This document shows positions 57,736 to 64,000 of a stretch of DNA of 64,000 nucleotides, one piece after another (the stretch's first letter is position 1; every line of letters starts with the position of its first letter). This stretch comes from Oscillospiraceae bacterium (GTDB taxonomy: Bacteria > Bacillota_A > Clostridia > Oscillospirales > Ruminococcaceae): NCBI GenBank assembly GCA_004558145.1, contig SFDQ01000004.1, positions 162,885 to 226,884 on the forward strand. The letters run 5' to 3'. The notes beneath the pieces are model-generated. The model was given only the letters and a program-made list of their open reading frames with translations, had not been told where the DNA came from and searched no databases. The position numbers and the translations under genes were made by a program.

Positions 57736-59043
57736 ATGAAAAAGCAAAAACGACTTTTCGCGCTCACAGCCGGTCTTTTGACGATCGCGCTGGCTTTCTC
57801 GGCCTGCGGCGGCGCGCCCGCCTCAACGCCCGCCTCAACGCCCGGCTCTCAGTCCGCAGCGGCCCCCTCCGGCGGCGACACCGCCGAGCCCGTGACCATC
57901 ACCTACTGCAACTTTAACGCCTCCGGCGGCAAGGAAGAGGTGCTGCAGGAGATGTATGAGGCATTCCATGAGGAATACCCCAACATCACCGTAGAGATTG
58001 AGACCATCGGCTTTGACGATTACTTCACCCAGATGCAGACTCGCGTGGCCGGCGGCACCGCCCCCGACTGCTACGAGCTGAACATCGAGAACTTCGCCGC
58101 CTACGCCAACAAGGGCGTGCTGGCCGAGATCACCGACGTGGACCTGAGCCGCATCGACGAGACCGCCCTGAGTGCCTTCAATGTGGACGGCAAGCAGTAC
58201 GGCCTGCCCGGCAACTTCTCCAACGTGGTGCTCATCTACAACAAGGACCTTTTCGACCAGGCGCAGGTGGAATACCCCACCGCCGACTGGACCCAGGAGG
58301 ACGTGCAGGCGGCCGCCGAGGCCATCCGCGCCCTGGGTGACGACATCTTCGGCTACTACCAGCCTGTTACTTACAACGAGTTCTACAAAGTGGCCGCTCA
58401 GTACGGCGGCAGCCTGCTGAACGAGGACGGCACCGCCTTCACCATCAACTCCGAGGCAAACGTGAAGGCCGCCCAGATGATGGTGGACCGCGTGCTGGAG
58501 AGCAACGTGCAGCCCACCGAAGTGCAGATGGGCGGCATGGGCGACTGGGACCTGTTCATGAGCGGGCGGCTGGGCATGATCCCCACCGGCATCTGGGCGT
58601 TCAGCACCTTTGCCGACGGCTGTGACTTCGCCTGGGACATCGCCGTTGAGCCCGGCGCGGATCAAAAGGCCACCGCCTTCTTCTCCAACGCCTGCGTCAT
58701 CAACGCCGACAGCCCCAACAAGGAAGCCGCCGCCACCTGGATCACCTGGCTGTGCTCCAGCGACAAGGCCGCCGAGCTGCGCATCGCCGCCGGCTGGGAC
58801 CTGCCCGCCATCAACGACCAGGAAGCTCTGGCCCCCTATCTGGAGCAGACCCCGCCGGACAACCGGCAGGCCGTGTTCGATTCCCTGGATTATCTGGTGC
58901 TGCCTCCCACCATTGAGGACTACGCCCTCATGAGCGACATCATCGGCCAGAAGCTGGCCGCGGCCGCCGCCGGTTCCATGACCGTGCAGCAGGCGCTGGA
59001 CGAGGCCCAGGCCGAATGTGAAGCCCAGATCACCCTGACATAA
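57736..59043 (+). CDS. ABC transporter sugar-binding lipoprotein
   Basis: 435 aa extracellular solute-binding protein. MKKQKR start, hydrophobic core and lipobox (FSAC) near residue 21, then an Ala/Ser/Pro linker. Mature domain: PVTITYCNFNASGGKEEVLQ, YTQMQTRVAGGTAPDCYELN-like cleft residues, YGLPGNFSNVVLIYNKDLFD and FMSGRLGMIPTGIWAFSTF are typical of family 1 sugar binders. ATG follows AAGGAGGAG. No matching ATPase is in the window, so a shared MsmX-type ATPase is likely. Confidence 0.94.
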   Translation: MKKQKRLFALTAGLLTIALAFSACGGAPASTPASTPGSQSAAAPSGGDTAEPVTITYCNFNASGGKEEVLQEMYEAFHEEYPNITVEIETIGFDDYFTQMQTRVAGGTAPDCYELNIENFAAYANKGVLAEITDVDLSRIDETALSAFNVDGKQYGLPGNFSNVVLIYNKDLFDQAQVEYPTADWTQEDVQAAAEAIRALGDDIFGYYQPVTYNEFYKVAAQYGGSLLNEDGTAFTINSEANVKAAQMMVDRVLESNVQPTEVQMGGMGDWDLFMSGRLGMIPTGIWAFSTFADGCDFAWDIAVEPGADQKATAFFSNACVINADSPNKEAAATWITWLCSSDKAAELRIAAGWDLPAINDQEALAPYLEQTPPDNRQAVFDSLDYLVLPPTIEDYALMSDIIGQKLAAAAAGSMTVQQALDEAQAECEAQITLT

Positions 59044-59116
59044 GTTTTCCGTGCGGGCGGGAGGGACGCATGCGCCCTCCCGCCCTAACTGTATCATCAC
59101 AAAGGAGGTCCTTGGG

Positions 59117-60046
59117 ATGACTGCTTCTCCCAAAGCCCGCACAAAGCGCCTGCACGCGGCCGGGCTGCGGGCCGCGCTGCCCTTTCTCGCGCCCAGCTTT
59201 GCCGGCATGCTGGTGTTCTCCCTTGTGCCGCTGGTCATCTCCGGCGTCATCAGCCTCACCGACTGGAACGGTCTGGATGAGCTGCTTGCTCCCGGCATGT
59301 TCGCAGAGCATTTTGTCGGGCTGGATAATTTCCGGGCCATTCTGACCAGCAGCGAGTTCTGGCAGGTGCTGGGCAACACCTGCCGCTACATCGTGTTGTA
59401 TATCCCCTGCATGCTGGCCGCCTCCCTGGCAGTGGCCTGCCTGCTCAGCCAGAGCCGCCGGGGCGTGACTGCCTTTCGGGTCATCTATTACATCCCGGTG
59501 CTCACCTCCTGGGTGGCGGCCTCACTGATTTGGAAGTCGGTGCTCTCGCCCCAATACGGCGCGCTGAACAATTTCCTGGCTCTCTTCGGCATCCAGGGAC
59601 CCGGCTGGCTGCTGGACGAAGCCTGGGCCATGCCCGCCATCGTGCTTGTGTCCGTCTGGAAGGACATGGGCTTTTTCGGGCTGATCCTGCTCTCGGGCAT
59701 GATCGGCATCGACCGGGGCTACTACGAGGCCGCTTCGCTGGACGGGGCCGGCCCCTGGGCCAGATTCTGGCGCATCACCCTGCCGCTGATGACCCCGGCC
59801 ATCTTCTACGTACTCATCGTCAGCCTCATCAACGCCTTCCAGCTGTTCCCCCAGATCATGATCATGACCGACGGCGGCCCCAACGGCGCCACCCAGGTGA
59901 TGGTGGAGCGCATCTACAAATACGGCTTCCGCTACTACCGCATGGGCTACGCGGCGGCCTTCTCCTGGATTTTGTTCGCCATCATCATGGTGTGCACCTT
60001 CATTCAGATGAAAGGCCAGAAAAGGTGGGTGAATTATGACACGTAA
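59117..60046 (+). CDS. ABC sugar transporter permease (MalF/UgpA type)
   Basis: 309 aa with six transmembrane helices. The cytoplasmic EAA loop EAASLDGAGPWARFWRITLP is present near residue 220 and LPFLAPSFAGMLVFSLVPLV forms helix 1. Starts after AAAGGAGGTCC with ideal spacing (seven bases). Overlaps the second permease by eleven bases, so the two are translated together as the heterodimeric channel. Confidence 0.95.
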   Translation: MTASPKARTKRLHAAGLRAALPFLAPSFAGMLVFSLVPLVISGVISLTDWNGLDELLAPGMFAEHFVGLDNFRAILTSSEFWQVLGNTCRYIVLYIPCMLAASLAVACLLSQSRRGVTAFRVIYYIPVLTSWVAASLIWKSVLSPQYGALNNFLALFGIQGPGWLLDEAWAMPAIVLVSVWKDMGFFGLILLSGMIGIDRGYYEAASLDGAGPWARFWRITLPLMTPAIFYVLIVSLINAFQLFPQIMIMTDGGPNGATQVMVERIYKYGFRYYRMGYAAAFSWILFAIIMVCTFIQMKGQKRWVNYDT

Positions 60047-60863
60047 ACGCTTTTTCGGCACGGCGTTTTATTACGCTGCGGCCATTCTGCTGGCGCTGAT
60101 CGCACTGGTGCCCTTTGCGTGGATGATCTCCACCTCCTTCAAAAGCCGGGGCGCGCTGATGTCCATACCCATCGAGTGGATCCCGGAAGAGCCCACCCTG
60201 GACGCCTACTTCACCGTGTTCGAGCGATTCCCCTTCCTGCGCGCCATCGGCAACAGCCTGCTCATCGCGGTGTGCTACACCCTGCTCACCCTGGTCAGCG
60301 CCTCCATGGCGGCCTTCGCCTTCACCAAAATACAGTTCAAGGGCTCCGGTTTTTTGCTGGGGCTGTATCTCGCCACCATGATGATCCCCACCCAGGTCAC
60401 CATGATTCCCCTTTTCGTGGTGATGAACCAGATCGGCCTCATCAACCACTACAGCAGCGTGATCTTGCCGGCCATTTTCCGGCCGTTCGCGGTGTTTTTG
60501 CTGGTGCAGCAGATGCGCACCATCCCGCCAGACTACATGGACGCCGCCCGCATCGACGGCGCAGGAGTCTGGCGCATCTGGCGGCAGGTGATGCTGCCCC
60601 TGTGCGCCCCGTCGCTGGCCACCCTGGCGGTGACGAACTTCATGGATTCCTGGAACGATTACCTCTGGCCTCTGCTGATGCTCACCGACAAGGCGAAGAT
60701 GACGCTGCCCATCGCTCTGTCCACCCTGAACGGCCAGTACGACACCGAATACAATGTGATGATGGCGGGCAGTCTCATCTCCATGATCCCCATCATCCTC
60801 ATCTACATCTTTGCCCAGAAATACTTCAAACACGGCCTTATGGCGGGAGGAGTCAAGGGATAA
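60036..60863 (+). CDS. ABC sugar transporter permease (MalG/UgpE type)
   Basis: 275 aa with six transmembrane helices and the EAA-type loop DAARIDGAGVWRIWRQVMLP near residue 170. ATG overlaps the end of the MalF-type gene. Together with the binding protein it forms a carbohydrate uptake CUT1 importer; the nearby GH65, GH31 and PgmB suggest an alpha-linked glucose oligosaccharide. Confidence 0.95.
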   Translation: MTRKRFFGTAFYYAAAILLALIALVPFAWMISTSFKSRGALMSIPIEWIPEEPTLDAYFTVFERFPFLRAIGNSLLIAVCYTLLTLVSASMAAFAFTKIQFKGSGFLLGLYLATMMIPTQVTMIPLFVVMNQIGLINHYSSVILPAIFRPFAVFLLVQQMRTIPPDYMDAARIDGAGVWRIWRQVMLPLCAPSLATLAVTNFMDSWNDYLWPLLMLTDKAKMTLPIALSTLNGQYDTEYNVMMAGSLISMIPIILIYIFAQKYFKHGLMAGGVKG

Positions 60864-60867
60864 CACG

Positions 60868-62844
60868 ATGAAACGACTATCTTTTTCTGAAAGCGGCAGT
60901 CTGGACTGGCCGCTGCCCGCCGGCGCGGCCCGGCTGGCCTGGGCGACGCGGGCCGGCGAGACACACCTGACCGTATCCGTCTCTTACAGCGGAGCCTACG
61001 GCATGGGCGAAAAATACGACAGTCTGAACCAGAAAGGCCATCGGGTGAAAAACCTGGTGGAGGAAAAGTTCTGTTTCCAGGGCGGACACACCTACTGTCC
61101 CGCTCCCTTCTTCTGGACCGACACCGGGTTCGGCTTTTATGCCGCCACCGACCGGATCACCGAATTCTCCTTTGAGGAGAATGTCATCTGCATTTCTCTG
61201 CCCGCCGGGTGCGGCGCGGTGCTCTTTTCCGGCAAGCCGGAAGAGATGATACGGGAATACATGAGTCTGTTCGGTCCGGCAAAGCTGCCCCCAAAGTGGG
61301 CCTTTGGCCCCTGGATCTCCGCCAACCACTGGAACAGTCAAGCTGCGGTGGAGGCCCAGCTGGAAAATCTGCGCCGCCGCCACTGCCCCGCCACAGTGCT
61401 GGTGGCGGAGGCCTGGAGCGACGAAGCCACCTTTTCCGTCTTCAACGGAGCACACTACGCTCCGCTGCCTGAAGAGGGCCCCTGCGGGGAGGAATTCGAC
61501 CTTTCCGGCAGTCCCTGGCCCGACCCGAAGGGTATGATCCGCAAGCTGCACGACGCCGGGGTGCACTTTGTGCTCTGGCAGGTGCCGGTCTACAAAAAGC
61601 AGGGGCCGGAAGAACCGCCCTGCCCTCAGAACGACCGGGACCGGGAAGAAGCTGTGCGGCTGGGCCTCTGCGTTCACAACGCCGACGGCACTCCCTACAC
61701 CATCCCGGAGGGGCACTGGTTCGCCGGGTCCATGGTGCCGGACTTCACCAACCCCGAAACGGTGAAACGGTGGTTCGCCCGCCGGCAGTATCTGCTGGAC
61801 TGGGGCGTAGACGGCTTCAAGACCGATGGCGGTGAGTTCATTTGTTCCGACAACGCGCGCTTTGCCGACGGTTCCACCGGCCTTGAAGGCTGCAACCGCT
61901 ATCCCCAGCAGTACGCGGCCGCCTACTCCGATTTCATCGGGCCGGGCCGGGTGCTCTTCAGCCGGGCCGGTTGGGCCGGCCAGCACACCACCCCCTGCCA
62001 CTGGGCGGGGGACCAGCAGTCGCAGAACAGCGAGCTGACCGGCGCGCTGCGGGCAGGACTTTCAGCGGCGCTCACCGGCATTCCCTTCTGGGGGTTCGAC
62101 ATCGCCGGGTTCGCCGGGCCGCTTCCCACCCCCGACCTCTACCGCCGGGCCGTCATGCTGGCCTGCTTCTGCCCCATCATGCAGTGGCATTCCGAGCCGG
62201 ACGGCGGCCAGTTCCGGGAACTGATGCCCGGCGGCGAAGGCAACAACGAGCGCAGTCCCTGGAACATGGAAAGCGTCTGGGCCGTTCCCGGCTTTGCCGA
62301 GGAGATGGCCTTCTGGCACCGGCTGCGGATGAACCTTCTGCCCTATCTTTACAGCGAAGCCGTGCGTTCAGCGGTCGAAAGCCGCCCGCTGATGCGGCCG
62401 CTGGTCTATCACTGGCCCCGCAGCAGCGAGGCCCGCGCCGCCTGGGACGAATTTCTGCTGGGCGAAAGCCTGCTGGTGGCCCCCCTGCTGGAGGAAAACC
62501 AGACCGGGCGCACCTTGTGGCTGCCCCAGGGCGGCTGGTACTCCCTTTTCACCGGGCAGCGCTTTGAGGGTGGGCAGACCGTCACGGCCGGCCCGGAACT
62601 GACCTTCCCGGTGTTCCTGCGGGAGGGCTGCGCCCTGGCGCTGGATCTTCCCAAAGGCGCGCCGCTGGGCGCGGACGCAAGCCCGGACACGGCCGTCCTG
62701 CCGCGGCTGGTGCTGGCGGGAGAAGCGGGCGAATACGCCTTGCGTACCACCCCGGACGCACCGCCGCTCGTCATCCGGTGGAACCACGAACAAGTGCAGC
62801 TGCCGGCAGAGCTTGCGCACGCTGAGGTGGTACGATGGAGATAA
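60868..62844 (+). CDS. GH31 alpha-glucosidase
   Basis: 658 aa. A beta-sandwich and TIM barrel with nucleophile Asp in DWGVDGFKTDGGEFIC (near residue 320), the acid/base Asp in HTTPCHWAGDQQSQN (near residue 377), and FWGFDIAGF downstream. It starts four bases after the permease stop. KTDGGE rather than KTDFGE favours glucosidase over alpha-xylosidase activity, but specificity is not settled. No signal peptide, so it acts on imported sugar. The gene overlaps pgmB by ten bases. Confidence 0.93.
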   Translation: MKRLSFSESGSLDWPLPAGAARLAWATRAGETHLTVSVSYSGAYGMGEKYDSLNQKGHRVKNLVEEKFCFQGGHTYCPAPFFWTDTGFGFYAATDRITEFSFEENVICISLPAGCGAVLFSGKPEEMIREYMSLFGPAKLPPKWAFGPWISANHWNSQAAVEAQLENLRRRHCPATVLVAEAWSDEATFSVFNGAHYAPLPEEGPCGEEFDLSGSPWPDPKGMIRKLHDAGVHFVLWQVPVYKKQGPEEPPCPQNDRDREEAVRLGLCVHNADGTPYTIPEGHWFAGSMVPDFTNPETVKRWFARRQYLLDWGVDGFKTDGGEFICSDNARFADGSTGLEGCNRYPQQYAAAYSDFIGPGRVLFSRAGWAGQHTTPCHWAGDQQSQNSELTGALRAGLSAALTGIPFWGFDIAGFAGPLPTPDLYRRAVMLACFCPIMQWHSEPDGGQFRELMPGGEGNNERSPWNMESVWAVPGFAEEMAFWHRLRMNLLPYLYSEAVRSAVESRPLMRPLVYHWPRSSEARAAWDEFLLGESLLVAPLLEENQTGRTLWLPQGGWYSLFTGQRFEGGQTVTAGPELTFPVFLREGCALALDLPKGAPLGADASPDTAVLPRLVLAGEAGEYALRTTPDAPPLVIRWNHEQVQLPAELAHAEVVRWR

Positions 62845-63479
62845 AAGGCGTCATCTTCGACCTTGACGGAGTGCTCTGCTCCACCGACCGCTTTCATTTC
62901 GCGGCGTGGCAGTCGCTGGCGCAGCAGCTGAACATCCCTTTCACCGAGGCGGACAACCGCCGGATGCGGGGCGTGAGCCGGATGGAAAGCCTGGACATTC
63001 TGCTGGAAAAAGCGGACCGCGTTTTCTCAACCGCCGAAAAGGAGGCATTTGCCAACGCCAAGAACGATCGCTACAGGGTATTGCTGGCGGGGCTCTCCCC
63101 TGCCGACCTTTCGGAGGACACAAAGCAGGCGCTGGCCACCCTGCGGGCCATAGGGCTGAAGCTGGCAGTGGGCTCATCCAGCCGCAACGCCCGCTTCATT
63201 CTGGACCGACTGGGCCTCGCGGATTTCTTTGACGCGGTGGCCGACGGCACCGAGATCGCCCGCTCAAAGCCCGACCCGGAGGTATTCCTTCTGACCGCCC
63301 GAAAACTGGCGCTGCCCCCTGCCCGCTGTCTGGTGGTGGAGGACGCCTCCGCCGGCATCTCCGCCGCCGTGGCGGGCGGCTTTGCCGCCGCGGGCATCAG
63401 CACCGCCAAAGACGACGAGCGCGCGGTGTTTCATCTGGCAAATCTGAGCGACCTCGCCGCCCTTCTCGCCCGCGGCTGA
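62835..63479 (+). CDS. pgmB: Beta-phosphoglucomutase
   Basis: 214 aa HAD-superfamily. Motif I FDLDGVLCSTDRFH carries the catalytic aspartates, RMRGVSRMESL is the cap region of PgmB proteins, VGSSSRNARFIL is motif II, and KPDPEVFLLTA plus VVEDASAGISAA are motifs III and IV. It converts beta-glucose 1-phosphate to glucose 6-phosphate, completing phosphorolysis by the GH65 enzyme. Overlap with GH31 suggests coupled translation. Confidence 0.94.
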   Translation: MEIKGVIFDLDGVLCSTDRFHFAAWQSLAQQLNIPFTEADNRRMRGVSRMESLDILLEKADRVFSTAEKEAFANAKNDRYRVLLAGLSPADLSEDTKQALATLRAIGLKLAVGSSSRNARFILDRLGLADFFDAVADGTEIARSKPDPEVFLLTARKLALPPARCLVVEDASAGISAAVAGGFAAAGISTAKDDERAVFHLANLSDLAALLARG

Positions 63480-63499
63480 GCCAAATCATGAATCAAACA

Positions 63500-63543
63500 A
63501 CGGCCCCCGGCAGCTTGCTGCTGCCGGGGGCCGTCTGCTTTTT
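63500..63543 (+). terminator. Terminator of the alpha-glucoside operon
   Basis: ACGGCCCCCGGCAGC (63500-63514) pairs with GCTGCCGGGGGCCGT (63520-63534), followed by CTGCTTTTT. Confidence 0.88.
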
Positions 63544-63654
63544 ACGGGCTTTTCTCTGAACGCTCACCTTTTGTTGCAAAAACGGCTTTTGTGTTTTCCA
63601 CATAAAGCAGGGTCATTCGTCACTGACCCGGACACGCAACCATTCCGTGGGCTT

Positions 63655-64000
63655 TCAGCCGCAGCAGGGATGGTTGCCGTACTCATCCATGCAGTCCTGG
63701 CTGGGGTCCTTCATGCACAGATGCACCGCCGCCAGCTTGAAGGTCTGGGGCAGAGCCAGGATGTTGGGGTTCTCGCCCACGTACTTCTTCTTCGCGTCCG
63801 CCAGGGCCTCCTCGAAGGTGGCGCGGGTCTTCAGGCCCATGCTGCGGGCGATGCCCGGCTCCTGGGCGCCCACGATGTAGATGGCGCTGGTGTTCATCTC
63901 GGCGATGTGGCCACAGCTCATCATCGAGAAGCCGTGGAAGGGATGGAACGCGTTGGTGAACCGGTACTTGCGGATGTACTCCTCGTTGGTGGCGTAGTAC
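63655..64000 (-). CDS. LarA/DUF2088-family protein, C-terminal part
   Basis: The frame runs off the right edge; about 114 C-terminal residues are visible. TNAFHPFHGFSMMSCGHIAEM and GIARSMGLKTRATFEEALAD resemble the C-terminal domain of nickel-pincer lactate racemase LarA and DUF2088 relatives. Ends in PCCG. Whether it racemises lactate cannot be judged from this fragment. The N-terminal domain lies outside the window. Confidence 0.72.
   Translation of the reverse strand, partial: YYATNEEYIRKYRFTNAFHPFHGFSMMSCGHIAEMNTSAIYIVGAQEPGIARSMGLKTRATFEEALADAKKKYVGENPNILALPQTFKLAAVHLCMKDPSQDCMDEYGNHPCCG

Noticed and set aside
63481..63654. A small RNA or gene after the pgmB terminator
   Set aside because: Only the terminator and short AT-rich sequence are visible; no start codon with a ribosome binding site.
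1..64000. Insertion sequences, prophage, integrase or toxin-antitoxin genes
   Set aside because: No transposase, integrase, terminal repeats or toxin-antitoxin pair was recognised anywhere in the window.

Overview
The window is a GC-rich, densely packed bacterial chromosome segment. It suggests an anaerobic, gut-type Gram-positive of the Clostridia (Oscillospiraceae-like). Support for this: a complete arginine deiminase operon, AhrC-type ArgR, strict-anaerobe redox proteins, lipoprotein signal peptides, AGGAGG-type ribosome binding sites, many intrinsic terminators, and a PilT/PilC/DUF4860 pilus mini-locus. The taxon is inferred; no rRNA is present. I found no insertion sequence, prophage, CRISPR array or integrase.

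Layout. 1-11.3 kb: end of a LysR regulator; a peroxide-stress operon (bcp, rhodanese, yaaA); a corrinoid adenosyltransferase; TspO; a five-gene redox operon (92-aa protein, Fe-alcohol dehydrogenase, CMD-cupin fusion, flavodoxin, cyclophilin-like lipoprotein) divergent from a LysR gene; a ferredoxin divergent from a Crp/Fnr regulator with a shared palindrome; a MATE exporter; a DUF2798-type membrane protein behind a 5' leader hairpin. 11.5-25.1 kb: tRNA-Arg(ACG), a 1177-aa repetitive surface protein, and a leftward envelope locus (c-di-GMP enzyme, transglutaminase lipoprotein, PilC, four small membrane or pseudopilin proteins, PilT, and a wHTH-BTAD regulator with a degenerate GGDEF).

25.3-34.5 kb is an arginine island, all on the minus strand: arcA-arcB-arcC-yfcC, an AraC-type regulator with two HTH modules, argR, argS and a tRNA-Arg(CCG) directly downstream of argS.

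34.5-47.9 kb is the most unusual part: an Amadori-type (fructosamine) catabolic island. A nine-gene operon encodes a YtcJ-like amidohydrolase, two FrlC-like epimerases, one FrlB-like deglycase, two FrlD-like kinases, an amidohydrolase, YjbQ and an SGNH esterase. Beside it lie a BtpA/FGGY-kinase operon, a second YfcC transporter and a GntR/HutC regulator. The palindrome TATAACGTTATA, or a one-base variant, precedes each of the three catabolic transcription units, which defines a probable local regulon.

48-52.3 kb holds a UPF0340 protein, a YggS PLP protein, a zinc dehydrogenase, and a TetR/SDR divergon with a palindromic operator. 52.4-63.5 kb is an alpha-glucoside locus: a GH65 phosphorylase and an unassigned six-hairpin glycosidase diverge from lacI, an ABC importer, a GH31 glucosidase and beta-phosphoglucomutase, with matching LacI-type operators in the divergent spacer. 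The window ends in the C-terminus of a LarA-type protein.
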